From contig CAYVHO010000001.1 in assembly GCA_964451325.1 (NCBI GenBank), positions 1-64,000 of the forward strand: a DNA stretch of 64,000 bases, given 5' to 3'. Numbering within the stretch: the first letter of the stretch is position 1; the number at the start of each line of letters is the position of its first letter. The translations under genes and the position numbers were made by a program. Below the pieces are notes generated by a model. It had not been told where the DNA came from. It ran no database searches and worked only from the letters and a program-made list of their open reading frames with translations. The stretch comes from JAADHI01 sp964451325. Lineage in GTDB: Bacteria > Nitrospirota > Nitrospiria > SBBL01 > JAADHI01. This document shows, in pieces, positions 18,030 through 26,100 of this stretch.

Positions 18030-19861
18030 TGGCCGCATTCCATTTTTTGCGCCCCGACTGGCTTTACGGCCTGCCCGTCTTATTCCTTTTATTATGGCTT
18101 TATCGACGTCGAAAAGCCGAGAGCCGATCCTGGAGAAGTGTCTGCGACCCTGAATTATTACCGCACCTTCTTGTGGCACAAGCCGAAGATCGCCGTGTAC
18201 AATATGTCTTGCCTGTTCTTTTTTTGAGTGGCTTACTCGCACTGCTTGCACTTGCAGGCCCGGTTTGGCAGCAATTGGAACAACCTGTGTTTCGTAAACA
18301 ATCGGCCTGGGTCGTCATTTTGGATTTGTCACGTTCGATGGATGCGGGTGATGTTGCACCCACGCGATTGACCCGCGCACGTCTTAAATTGATCGATTTA
18401 CTCAAACAACGTGGGGAAGGCCAGACCGCGCTCATTGTTTATGCCGCCGCGCCGTTTGTGGTGAGTCCCCTGACACAGGATGCGGCGACGATTATTGCGC
18501 AAGTCTCTGCTTTAAAAACGGCATTGATGCCGGGACAAGGGAGCCGTCCCGATACTGCTCTGAAAAAAGCAGGGGCACTTTTACGACAGGCGGGGGTCAC
18601 CCGTGGCAGGGTGCTGCTGATCACCGATGGTTCAGAGAATGTCCCCCGCTCAAAGATGGAAAAGGCCGTATCTACCCTAAAAAACCAGGGCCACCGTTTG
18701 TCTATTTTAGGGGTCGGCACTTTAGAGGGCGCACCGATTACCATCTCAGAAGGCGGTTTTTTGAAGGATGAGCAGGGTGAGATCGTGATCCCGAAATTGA
18801 GCGAGGTCGCTTTGGCCCAACTGGCGCGTTTGGGCGGCGGGGACTATGCCCGTTTGTCCGTGACAGAAGCGGATCTTCAAAAGATTTTTGCTGAAGAAAC
18901 CACCACACGATTTGAGACACAAACCGAAGACATCGGCATTAGCTCTGATCGTTGGCAAGAAGAAGGGCCGTGGTTGCTCTTACCGCTCCTCCCGATTGCC
19001 GCACTTGTTTTTCGGCGCGGGATTCTGGCCGTATTTTTATTGTTTTTGATGTTTTTTCCGACGACGAGCTACGCCTTGGATTGGGATACACTCTGGTCGC
19101 GTCAGGATCAACGTGCCGCCGGACTCTTTGAAAACAAAGAAGAAGCCGCCGCGGCCGAACTCTTTAAAGATCCTGAATGGAAAGCGGCTTCACATTATCG
19201 TGCGGGAGATTATGAAGAGAGTGCCACCGCACTGGAAGGCCTTGAAACCCCGCAAGCTTTCTACAACAAAGGCAATGCCCTGGCGCAATTGGGTCGTTTG
19301 CCGGAAGCGCTTGAGGCCTATGACGCGGCCTTAAAAATCGACCCCAATGACGAAGATACAAAATATAATCGCGAACAGGTCAAAGCACAATTGGATCAGC
19401 AAAACCAGGAAAATCAGCAAGAAAAAAAAGGCGATGGCACTCCTCAGGAGGGAGAAGACGGAGAACCCTCGGATCAAGCAGGTGAAGGTCAGGAAGAGCA
19501 GACGGGACAGGAAAATGAATCCGATGCAGAGGCCTCACAAGACGCGGGTACGGACGGGCAAAAGCAGGAGGATGCACAATCAAGACAAGCCGGAAAAGAA
19601 GGCGAAACCAGCGAGGATGAAAAAGAACAACAAACGGCAGACAATGCGGAAGATCCAGAAAATAAAGACGATGCGGAAGAAGAAAGCGGATTATCAGAAT
19701 CTCAACGCGCCGCATTAGATCATCAGGACGAATCTCAGTTGGCCAATGAACAATGGTTACGCCGTATTCCCGATGATCCGGGGGGATTGTTGCGTCGTAA
19801 GTTTTATTTGCAATCGCAGAAAAGCCGACAAGACGGGCAGAACGAGGAAAAGGCATGGTAG
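18026..19861 (+). CDS. batB: BatB-BatC fusion: VWA domain plus TPR and acidic tail
   Basis: This 611-residue protein starts with two membrane helices, then a VWA domain with the MIDAS motif D-L-S-R-S-M near residue 94, then another membrane region around residues 315-350. A TPR unit near residues 410-450 (F-Y-N-K-G-N-A-L-A-Q-L-G-R-L-P-E-A) follows, then a tail of about 130 residues dominated by Glu, Asp, Gln and Lys. BatB and BatC are separate genes in many species; here they are fused. The ATGA overlap with batA and a 7-base overlap with batD mark a single operon. Confidence 0.9.
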   Translation: MMAAFHFLRPDWLYGLPVLFLLLWLYRRRKAESRSWRSVCDPELLPHLLVAQAEDRRVQYVLPVLFLSGLLALLALAGPVWQQLEQPVFRKQSAWVVILDLSRSMDAGDVAPTRLTRARLKLIDLLKQRGEGQTALIVYAAAPFVVSPLTQDAATIIAQVSALKTALMPGQGSRPDTALKKAGALLRQAGVTRGRVLLITDGSENVPRSKMEKAVSTLKNQGHRLSILGVGTLEGAPITISEGGFLKDEQGEIVIPKLSEVALAQLARLGGGDYARLSVTEADLQKIFAEETTTRFETQTEDIGISSDRWQEEGPWLLLPLLPIAALVFRRGILAVFLLFLMFFPTTSYALDWDTLWSRQDQRAAGLFENKEEAAAAELFKDPEWKAASHYRAGDYEESATALEGLETPQAFYNKGNALAQLGRLPEALEAYDAALKIDPNDEDTKYNREQVKAQLDQQNQENQQEKKGDGTPQEGEDGEPSDQAGEGQEEQTGQENESDAEASQDAGTDGQKQEDAQSRQAGKEGETSEDEKEQQTADNAEDPENKDDAEEESGLSESQRAALDHQDESQLANEQWLRRIPDDPGGLLRRKFYLQSQKSRQDGQNEEKAW

Positions 19862-21567
19862 TTTCAAACAGGGTGGGTCTCAGGCTTTTATGGGTTTTTG
19901 TTTTTTTGTTTCAAGCACAAACGACCTTTGCGCTTGAAATCAAGGTGACCCCCGACCGGGCGCAGATTTTTTTAGATGAATCCTTCAATCTTGTTTTTAC
20001 GGCAGACGGGGGGGTGGACGGTGATCCCAATTTTGCTTTCCTGGCCCAGAATTTTGAAATTTTGCGACAGAGCGAAAGCAGCAGTATGCAAATCATCAAT
20101 GGCACACTTACGCGAAAAAAAGAATGGACGGTCACCTTAATGGCAAAAACCGCGGGAACCTTTATGATCCCGCCCATTGCCTTTGGGGATGATCGCAGTC
20201 AGGTCATGGCGCTGAATGTCGAACCTGCAAAAAAAACACAGGCCTCGGAAGATGCCGCGCCTATTTTTATTGAAGTTTCTGTTGATTCGAAGACCGCCTA
20301 TGTGCAATCTCAGGTCATTTTCACGATGCGTCTTTTTCGTGCGCAGACCCTGACCAATGCCAGTTTATCCGAACCAAAACTGAGTGATGCGGATGCCGTC
20401 ATTGAACGACTGGGAGACGACCGACAATTTGAAATCACACGTCATGGTCAAAACTACCTCGTGCTTGAACGACGTTATGCCATCTTTCCCCAGCAAAGCG
20501 GCAAATTAACCGTGGCTCCCATTCAATTTGAAGGACAAATGGTGGGCCGTTTCCAAAACAGAACCTTTTTTAATCAGGGCGGTGGCGTGCGGCGTCTGCG
20601 TTCTAAAAGCATCACCCTGGATATTCAAACGGTGCCTCAGGATAAAGTACGGGGTCGATGGCTGCCCGCAAAAGACCTGCTCATTCATGAACAATGGCCC
20701 GAAATTGAAAATGAGGCCGAGCGTTTCATCGCGGGAGAGCCGGTGACCCGGACCTTGACGCTAAAAGCCACAGGCTTAACGGCGGCCCAATTACCAGAAA
20801 TCCCTTTGAATTTACCCAAAGATTTTAAGTCCTATCCCGATCAGGCCGAACTCAAAGATCAGAAAAAACTTTCTGGGCTTGTGGGCATTCGACGTGAAAA
20901 AATTGCAATCATCCCTACGGCTCCCGGGGCCTATGTCCTGCCAGCGATTGAAATTCCCTGGTGGAATACAAAACTTGAACGCATGGAAGTTGCCCGTTTG
21001 CCCGAACGGCGCATTACCGTCGCCCCCGCCGTGCAAACCGGACAGGTTGAACTTCCGCTGCAAGCTATGCCTGCGACAAGCCCTGACATTATTCCATCTC
21101 AAAGTCCGGGTGAAAATGCGCAAACTTCTGGTTTTTGGTCGTGGCTCAGTTTGGTGCTGGGACTCGGTTGGGCGACTACTTTGATTTTTTGGTGGGGTTC
21201 ACGTCAAAAATCAAGTACCGCTGCAAGCGCGCAAGGAAGTGCGGTGGTGAAGCCTGATTTTGGCCCGATCAAAAAAGAACTCAAAAAGGCCTGTTTAAAA
21301 AATGATGCCACCGCAAGCAAAGAAGCCTTATTGTCCTGGGCCCGTCTGCGTTGGCCTGCACGTCCCGCAAGTTTGGGAGAGATCGCAAAGGGTGTTTCGC
21401 GGCCTTTGTGTGATGAAATCGGAAAACTGAATGCCGGACTCTATCGTCCGGGTGAAGCCGCATGGGAGGCAGGAGAGATGCTTTGGCAGGCCTTTGAAAA
21501 AGCAAATACCGAAAAGTCAGATCAAAAATCAAGACAAACCGAAGCCCTGGCCCCGATGGTGCCTTAG
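19855..21567 (+). CDS. batD: BatD-like oxygen-tolerance protein
   Basis: This 570-residue protein begins with a signal peptide, then a long beta-rich extracytoplasmic region starting E-I-K-V-T-P-D-R-A-Q-I-F-L-D-E-S-F, the usual opening of BatD. One transmembrane helix near residues 424-446 leads to a cytoplasmic helical end. It is the last gene of the moxR/bat operon. Its 3' end is of special interest: diverged fragments of the last ~100 bp occur again at 22,238-22,323 and 35,044-35,075. Confidence 0.88.
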   Translation: MVVSNRVGLRLLWVFVFLFQAQTTFALEIKVTPDRAQIFLDESFNLVFTADGGVDGDPNFAFLAQNFEILRQSESSSMQIINGTLTRKKEWTVTLMAKTAGTFMIPPIAFGDDRSQVMALNVEPAKKTQASEDAAPIFIEVSVDSKTAYVQSQVIFTMRLFRAQTLTNASLSEPKLSDADAVIERLGDDRQFEITRHGQNYLVLERRYAIFPQQSGKLTVAPIQFEGQMVGRFQNRTFFNQGGGVRRLRSKSITLDIQTVPQDKVRGRWLPAKDLLIHEQWPEIENEAERFIAGEPVTRTLTLKATGLTAAQLPEIPLNLPKDFKSYPDQAELKDQKKLSGLVGIRREKIAIIPTAPGAYVLPAIEIPWWNTKLERMEVARLPERRITVAPAVQTGQVELPLQAMPATSPDIIPSQSPGENAQTSGFWSWLSLVLGLGWATTLIFWWGSRQKSSTAASAQGSAVVKPDFGPIKKELKKACLKNDATASKEALLSWARLRWPARPASLGEIAKGVSRPLCDEIGKLNAGLYRPGEAAWEAGEMLWQAFEKANTEKSDQKSRQTEALAPMVP

Positions 21568-21633
21568 TTATTTCCTCCCACAGATTTTAAGCGGATGTTT
21601 TGAATTTTAAGTATTTTAATGAAATGCTTAAAA

Positions 21634-21672
21634 TTGACAATAGTATGCATAACGTACACTATGTAGCTTAAT
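21634..21672 (+). promoter_or_regulatory. Promoter with overlapping operator dyad for the Phd/ParE module
   Basis: TTGACA at 21,634-21,639 is followed 17 bp later by CACTAT, a weak -10. An imperfect dyad (TAGTATGC ... GTACACTA, 21,641-21,661) fills the spacer, as expected for autorepression by a Phd/YefM antitoxin. Confidence 0.5.
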
Positions 21673-21686
21673 AAGAGGGATGGATT

Positions 21687-21947
21687 ATGAAAAATATAGC
21701 GGCCAAAGAGGCACGTGCTCATTTTGGCGAGTTAATGGATACTGTTCAGCGTGAACCCATCTCCATTGAAAAACATGGACGACCTGTTGCAGTGCTTCTG
21801 TCAGCAGCAGCGTATGAAAAAATGAAGCGTGAGCACCTAGAGACACAGATCAGCCTCGGTTTTGAACAGCTTGACCAAGGTCAGTATAGTGAGCGGTCTA
21901 TGGCAGAAATTCTGGAACACGCTAAAATACGCCATGAAAAAATATAG
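21687..21947 (+). CDS. Type II antitoxin, Phd/YefM family
   Basis: An 86-residue protein with the Phd/YefM N terminus (A-A-K-E-A-R-A-H-F-G-E-L-M-D-x-V, then I-E-K-H-G-R-P-V-A-V-L-L-S) used for DNA binding and dimerisation, and a charged C terminus that would neutralise the toxin. An AGAGGGATGG stretch precedes the ATG. The end overlaps the toxin gene by 14 bases. Such pairs usually autoregulate; a candidate operator lies just upstream. Confidence 0.88.
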   Translation: MKNIAAKEARAHFGELMDTVQREPISIEKHGRPVAVLLSAAAYEKMKREHLETQISLGFEQLDQGQYSERSMAEILEHAKIRHEKI

Positions 21948-22227
21948 ACTTGCACTTCAAGCAGAACAAGATTTAATTGGAATTTTACTCACGGGAATGG
22001 AAACTTGGGGATATCATCAAGCGGGGAAATATGCCAGTGAATTGCACGATTGTTTTAATACACTTGCCAAAAATCCCAAAATGGGTGTCGTCAGAAAAGA
22101 ACTCAAGGGATCCCCTCAAAGTTTTGTAAAAGGTTCCCATGTGATTTTTTATAGAATTGCTGGTGAAGATATCGAAATATCAAGGGTTCTCCCTCAAAGT
22201 ATGGATATAGAGACTTATTCAGAGTGA
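21934..22227 (+). CDS. Type II toxin, RelE/ParE family
   Basis: The 97-residue protein matches the ParE fold: Y-R-L-A-x-x-A-E-Q-D-L-I-G-I at the start, a central L-A-K-N-P-K-M-G-V-V-R-K-E-L block, and the C-terminal H-V-I-F-Y-R-I-A-G-E-D-I-E-I-S-R-V-L. ParE toxins inhibit gyrase, while RelE-type relatives cleave mRNA; the sequence favours ParE. The start overlaps the antitoxin gene. Immediately downstream lies a copy of the batD tail, suggesting the module arrived by an event that duplicated or replaced that tail. Confidence 0.88.
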   Translation: MKKYRLALQAEQDLIGILLTGMETWGYHQAGKYASELHDCFNTLAKNPKMGVVRKELKGSPQSFVKGSHVIFYRIAGEDIEISRVLPQSMDIETYSE

Positions 22228-22237
22228 GTTTTCTAAT

Positions 22238-22323
22238 GCCCCGGATGAAGCCGCGTGGGACACAGGGGAGATGCTTTGGCATGCCTTTAAAAAAGCGAAG
22301 CCCTAGCCCCGATGGTGCCGTGA
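22238..22323 (+). pseudogene. Diverged duplicate of the batD 3' end
   Basis: This stretch aligns with the last ~115 bases of batD, from G-E-A-A-W-E-A-G to the stop, with about 35-40 bases deleted in the middle and several substitutions. Shared strings include GAGATGCTTTGGCA and CCCCGATGGTGCC. It has no start or open context and is a relic. It lies on the other side of the Phd/ParE module from intact batD. Confidence 0.75.
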
Positions 22324-22332
22324 AGGGCTTGC

Positions 22333-22365
22333 TCTCTCTACGATCACTTCAGTCCGACAGACTCC
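22333..22365. mobile_element. Decayed end of the 165-bp MITE family
   Basis: The sequence CTCTCTACGATCACTTCAGT followed by CCGACAGACTCC matches, in inverse orientation, the left end of the MITE at 7,896 with a few substitutions. The rest of the element is absent. Confidence 0.65.
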
Positions 22366-22390
22366 CAGTCAATAAAAACGCTTATTTCTG

Positions 22391-22503
22391 AATCGTCATT
22401 CCCGCGAAGGCGAAAATCCATCATCTTTGAAGGTGTCTTTGGAAAAAGGTGCTCTATATATCGTGTTTGCCACTGGATTCTCGCCTTCGCGGGAATGACG
22501 ATT
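22391..22503. repeat. 113-bp element with 30-bp inverted repeats
   Basis: Two 30-base arms (each with CGTCATTCCCGCGAAGGCGA at one side) pair with a single mismatch across a 53-bp centre. This matches the common REP/MITE style built on CGTCATTCCCGCGAA. No second copy was seen in the window. Confidence 0.75.
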
Positions 22504-22531
22504 GTGGAATATTTCTTAGACCGAATTCAAC

Positions 22532-22915
22532 TTACAATTCAGTCGCGATTTCAATTAAATTTCCATCCAGATCTCTAAAATAAAAAGATAAGATCTTTCC
22601 TTGTGCGCCTGTGCGTTCCACGGGGCCTTCTATGATTTCTATTCCGAAAGACTTGACTTGTGCGATGGCCGAATTCAGTGAGATGTCGATGAGAAAACAT
22701 AAATCGGCTGATCCCGGTGTGGGTTTTCTCGCTTTGGGGTGAATATTGCTATCGCAAGAATGCAGATTTATTTTTTGATTTCCGTATTTTAAGGCCACAC
22801 GGCCCTCGCCAAAAACTTCTTTTTTCATCCCCAGTACGGATGTATAAAACATCACGGTTTTTTCGATGTCTTTGACGGTCAGTACCAGGTGATCGAGGTG
22901 GGTGATTTTCATCAT
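22532..22915 (-). CDS. VOC-family (glyoxalase-like) protein, copy 1
   Basis: This 127-residue protein has two beta-alpha-beta-beta-beta units typical of the vicinal oxygen chelate superfamily: H-L-D-H-L-V-L-T-V-K-D-I-E-K-T-V-x-F-Y at the start and F-Y-F-R-D-L-D-G-N-L-I-E-I at the end. His9 and the late Glu are candidate metal ligands. Substrate unknown; relatives include glyoxalases and antibiotic-resistance proteins. A second copy lies at 35,279-35,662, differing by His6/Gln, Leu/Pro and Glu/Gln. Here the C terminus reads D-L-D-G-N where most VOC proteins have D-P-D-G-N. Confidence 0.85.
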   Translation of the reverse strand: MMKITHLDHLVLTVKDIEKTVMFYTSVLGMKKEVFGEGRVALKYGNQKINLHSCDSNIHPKARKPTPGSADLCFLIDISLNSAIAQVKSFGIEIIEGPVERTGAQGKILSFYFRDLDGNLIEIATEL

Positions 22916-23110
22916 TATTTCTTAATATATGAGTTGGTGTTTCTTTCTGCAACTCTATCTGATGAAATATGCAGCGCTAAATCTAGCCCAAAACCAGAAA
23001 TCCTGATTTCAAGACTCCTGATCTTTCAAAGTTTCTGCGGGAATAGGGGTAGAATTGAGTGACCGAATGGCGAATTGTGATGTCTTGGAAGGGTGTGATA
23101 AGCTACAGAC

Positions 23111-23338
23111 ATGTTGAGCGTTCTTCAAAGTAATCTGGCGATTATGGGGGGAACACCTGTTTTTAACGGAACGCGGGTTCCCGTTCAAACCCTTTTTGAC
23201 TATATCGAAGGGGATGAAACCATTGAAGCTTTTTTGGATGATTTTCCGACCGTCACAAAAGAACAAGTGATTCAACTTTTGCAATATCTAAAAAAACAGG
23301 CTCTGAATCCTCTCAACAAAATCCTTCAAACCTCGTAA
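23111..23338 (+). CDS. DUF433 antitoxin-like protein, copy 1
   Basis: This 75-residue protein carries the DUF433 signature M-G-G-T-P-V-F-x-G-T-R-V-P-V-x-T-L-F-D-Y and a terminal V-I-Q-L-L-Q-Y-L helix. DUF433 proteins are winged or homeodomain-like DNA binders that serve as antitoxins to DUF5615 PIN-like toxins. The partner gene should follow directly, but only its last ~42 codons survive. The protein is identical to copy 2 except at residue 5 (Leu here, Val there). Confidence 0.85.
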   Translation: MLSVLQSNLAIMGGTPVFNGTRVPVQTLFDYIEGDETIEAFLDDFPTVTKEQVIQLLQYLKKQALNPLNKILQTS

Positions 23339-23466
23339 TTTCGGTTATTGTCCTTCATTCAAAGTCTAATCGGCTTAAAGATCTTCAGAAGTTTATTCCC
23401 GAAATAATCACGCGACTTAATCGACCATTGTCTAAAACCGTTTATCACATCGGCTCAAACCTTTGA
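23338..23466 (+). pseudogene. C-terminal remnant of a DUF5615 PIN-like toxin, copy 1
   Basis: Reading on from the DUF433 stop gives an open 42-codon segment: I-S-V-I-V-L-H-S-K-S-N-R-L-K-D-L-Q-K-F-I, then P-E-I-I-T-R-L and a stop. This resembles the end of DUF5615 proteins, which usually partner DUF433. The N-terminal two thirds, including the D-E-N/L-P catalytic region, are missing. The identical truncation in the second copy shows that the loss came before the duplication. Confidence 0.65.
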
Positions 23467-23517
23467 ATAGAGGCAAAGGTTTGATTCACTGATAGATTCC
23501 TTGTCTCTCAACGCATC

Positions 23518-23551
23518 TCCCAGCGTATTTCACAAGCCAGCCTTCGTGTTT
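23518..23551 (-). pseudogene. Relic of the yciH 3' end
   Basis: On the minus strand this reads K-H-E-G-W-L-V-K-Y-A-G, matching the end of the intact SUI1-type gene at 36,261 (K-K-E-G-W-I-V-K-R-A-G). It lies at the corresponding place beside the left copy of the 1-kb repeat, so the original duplicated block reached into yciH. Confidence 0.6.
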
Positions 23552-24818
23552 AATAAGTCAGTTCTGTCCAATTACAGCGTTCTTTAATCACGGGAGCCCT
23601 ATTTTGATTGCTCAGCCCATGTGCAATCAATGCGACGACCCGCGCGTCATGGTCATAGCCTAGATGCGCTTCCATGGGGTTTGCAACCTCACTGAAACCA
23701 AAGACATCAACGACATGCGCGATGTTGAGGCTGACATTGCTAACGGTTGTGCACATCCGGGAATCAAGGTATTTATCTTTAAAGCCATCAGGAATGGCAT
23801 AGCTCAATATGTCATTGGGATCACTGAAAGCCACAATGTGGGTTTGGTTTGCAAATCGTTCCGAATAGTGACTGCCTTGTGCTGAACAGTATTTTTCGTG
23901 TTCATTTAATACTTCCGGTCGCGAACGACCCAATTGTAATAAGGGTAATTGGTTGGAAAGCATAAAAATAGTAACCACTCTATCTTGAATCACACGATGT
24001 AGTTTTTCGAGGTCTGGATAGTCTTCTCGAATTTTTTTGTCATTGATTAGCATCGCAACACGTTGCAACGCGTCAATGGTGATCCTGCTGCCTAAACTAT
24101 GAGAAATGATGATCTGCTTATCCTTCTCTGCATTCGCTAATGCAACGGGAGTGAAGGCGTTGCACGGCTTATGTGCTCCCGACGGAAAATCGCTCCAGCC
24201 ACGAGCCATCATCCAGCAGGTGCTTTGTGTAACGGATTTTTGGATGTCTAGCTGTTTCTCTCCCAAATAGATCATCGGATCAGCGATGGCATCATTAGAA
24301 AATTTCTTCAGGATGTCATTGACTTTTGCCCGACGAAAAGAATACTGGCCAGAATTGTCATAGGCGAGAACGTCCTTCTCACTTTGGCTAATACTGGACC
24401 AGGTCAATTCGTAGAAAAGCAACTCTCTGGATCGGTCTTTACTGAGCAATCGATTCAAGCGCAAATTGCCCAAATTTTTTGAAGGAAAATCTATATCAGT
24501 CAGCGTCAGTTCTTTGTAAGGTGACTCCATCACAGGCAGCCCAAGTGCCTTTGCTAACTTCTCTAACAGGATGGTGGAATATCCAGGCAGGTGATGACCC
24601 ACCCCATGCACCATCAACACTTTGGTTTTTCCTTCTTTTCTGTCGAGACTGACATCAATTCCTGAAAATCCTTTGCTCCATATCTGACAGGCCCGGAGAT
24701 CTTCCTTTTCTGAGTTCTCAAGGAGACCCTTCACAACCCCTTTGCCAAAACTGGTGCAACCCTCAAGAAAGAACATCAAGAAAAACAGTAGAGCAAATGA
24801 TTTCAAATTGCGATCCAC
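23550..24818 (-). CDS. Lipoprotein with alpha/beta-hydrolase (lipase-like) motifs
   Basis: The 422-residue protein has a lipoprotein signal (hydrophobic residues 8-18, lipobox F-L-E-G-C, Cys21). It carries M-V-H-G-V-G-H-H at residues 69-76, resembling an oxyanion-hole H-G motif, and I-I-S-H-S-L-G-S with candidate nucleophile Ser241. A late A-H-L-G-Y could supply the His. These point to a serine hydrolase of lipase/esterase type anchored to a membrane. The substrate is unknown. Overlap of its stop with a yciH relic suggests the 3' end was set at a recombination joint. Confidence 0.65.
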   Translation of the reverse strand: MDRNLKSFALLFFLMFFLEGCTSFGKGVVKGLLENSEKEDLRACQIWSKGFSGIDVSLDRKEGKTKVLMVHGVGHHLPGYSTILLEKLAKALGLPVMESPYKELTLTDIDFPSKNLGNLRLNRLLSKDRSRELLFYELTWSSISQSEKDVLAYDNSGQYSFRRAKVNDILKKFSNDAIADPMIYLGEKQLDIQKSVTQSTCWMMARGWSDFPSGAHKPCNAFTPVALANAEKDKQIIISHSLGSRITIDALQRVAMLINDKKIREDYPDLEKLHRVIQDRVVTIFMLSNQLPLLQLGRSRPEVLNEHEKYCSAQGSHYSERFANQTHIVAFSDPNDILSYAIPDGFKDKYLDSRMCTTVSNVSLNIAHVVDVFGFSEVANPMEAHLGYDHDARVVALIAHGLSNQNRAPVIKERCNWTELTY

Positions 24819-24853
24819 AATTTTTTTCCTTTATTAAAGTTAGCAAATACACT

Positions 24854-26059
24854 CTAGCCCAAGAAAAACTGGATAACAAAAGTGTTGGTCAGATCCACAA
24901 AGAACGCACCAACCAGAGGCAGGATAATAAAGGCCGTTGGAGCAGAGCCATGGGATTTAGTCACCGCTGTCATATTGGCAATCGCGGTGGGTGTCGCACC
25001 CAGTGCGAAACCAGCGAATCCCGCGCTTAATACGACTGATGAATAGTCACTTCCCATCAACCTAAAGAATACAAACACAATAAATAAAGCGGCAACGAGT
25101 GCCTGCATGCCTAATAAGATGATTAACGGTCCTGCAAGATCTGCCACCGCCCATAACTGCATCCCCATCAAAGACATCGCAATAAACATCCCAAGGGAAA
25201 ATTCAGAAAATATGGCCAGTGCAGGCGTATGCGCAGGCCATGATATTTTTTTGAAAACCAAAGGGATGGTATTGGACATCAAAATACCGACAAACAAACA
25301 CGTGACAAACAATGGCAAGCGAATGCCCATTTCAGTCACAACCTCATTGAGCATATAGCCAAGAATTATGGCGACATGCACCACCAACAAAACCCCCATA
25401 AAATTCACATGGGTCATGGTTTCCGTGGCTTCACTCTTATAGGATGTACCCACACTAAGCTCATCATCCTTATTTCCGGTGATCTTATGCTTGGCCATCA
25501 AATATTTTGCGATGGGACCACCCAGCAAACTGGCAATAATCAAACCAAGCGTGGCCGATGCAACCCCCAATTCAAGCGCATTAGGCACCCCATGATTCGC
25601 CGCAAATTCAGGTGCCCACGCAATCGCCGTGCCGTGCCCACCCATCAAAGAGGCTGAGCCCGTTAATAATCCCATCGCCGGTGGTAAGCCCATGAGTTGG
25701 GCCACAGTGACACCGATTAAGTCCTGGAAGAAAATATAACTGAGCGTTATCACAAGCAAAATCAACAATGGCTTACCACCATTGAGAAGATCGCTAAACC
25801 GCGCGTTCAGCCCAATGGTCGTAAAGAAATACACCAGGAGCAGATTACGTATATCCATCTCGAAAGATAATTCGATATTAAAAACCAGGAATATAAGCAG
25901 TGCAAGCAGAGACGCTAATATCCCTCCTGTCACAGGTTCTGGTATATTGTATTCGCGTAGAAACCCGACTTTTTGGGTCAAGATGCGTCCCGCGAAATAC
26001 ACCATAATGCCTATGGTGAAGGTCATAAAATTCACAATGACAATCGTTTGGGTTTCCAT
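24854..26059 (-). CDS. gltS: Sodium/glutamate symporter GltS
   Basis: The 401-residue polytopic membrane protein has the GltS pattern: F-G-Y-F-A-G-R-I-L-type start (here V-Y-F-A-G-R-I-L), Y-N-I-P-E-P-V-T-G-G-I, and the repeated T-G-S-A-S-L-M-G-G-H-G-T-A and A-L-G-A-T-P-T-A-I-A-N-M re-entrant motifs. It imports glutamate with Na+. GGAG lies close to the ATG. It heads its own short unit and sits in the cargo between the two direct repeats. Confidence 0.93.
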   Translation of the reverse strand: METQTIVIVNFMTFTIGIMVYFAGRILTQKVGFLREYNIPEPVTGGILASLLALLIFLVFNIELSFEMDIRNLLLVYFFTTIGLNARFSDLLNGGKPLLILLVITLSYIFFQDLIGVTVAQLMGLPPAMGLLTGSASLMGGHGTAIAWAPEFAANHGVPNALELGVASATLGLIIASLLGGPIAKYLMAKHKITGNKDDELSVGTSYKSEATETMTHVNFMGVLLVVHVAIILGYMLNEVVTEMGIRLPLFVTCLFVGILMSNTIPLVFKKISWPAHTPALAIFSEFSLGMFIAMSLMGMQLWAVADLAGPLIILLGMQALVAALFIVFVFFRLMGSDYSSVVLSAGFAGFALGATPTAIANMTAVTKSHGSAPTAFIILPLVGAFFVDLTNTFVIQFFLG

Positions 26060-26064
26060 GATAC

Positions 26065-26085
26065 TCCTTAATGACTATGTTAAAA
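26065..26085 (-). repeat. 21-bp leader motif upstream of gltS
   Basis: On the minus strand TTTTAACATAGTCATTAAGG(A) precedes the gltS ATG and includes its ribosome-binding AAGGA. The identical 21 bases recur at 27,927-27,947, upstream of a lipoprotein gene. Confidence 0.6.
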
Positions 26086-26100
26086 GTGGGCGTTTTTTAG

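Larger units (their letters stand above)
22228..22531. other. Intergenic mosaic of relics between ParE and VOC gene
   Basis: No gene fits here. From left to right: a diverged batD 3'-end copy, the decayed end of a MITE, a 113-bp inverted-repeat element, and the left edge of the 1-kb direct repeat. Each is listed separately. Confidence 0.7.
22517..23498. repeat. Left copy of a ~1-kb direct repeat (VOC + DUF433 + toxin relic)
   Basis: This segment is nearly identical to 35,264-36,248 in the same orientation. The edges are sharp: TAGACCGAATTCAAC on the left and TTCACTGATAGATT on the right. It includes a VOC gene, a DUF433 gene and the 3' remnant of a PIN-like toxin gene. The two encoded VOC proteins differ at three residues and the DUF433 proteins at one. 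The intervening spacer is slightly more diverged. Confidence 0.92.

Noticed and set aside
19347..19718. Lys/Arg-rich plus-strand frame inside the BatC-like tail
   Set aside because: It is the alternate reading of the Glu/Gln/Asp-rich low-complexity region of the real gene.
22391..22503. Considered as part of a CRISPR array
   Set aside because: There are only two arms and they are inverted, not direct repeats with spacers.
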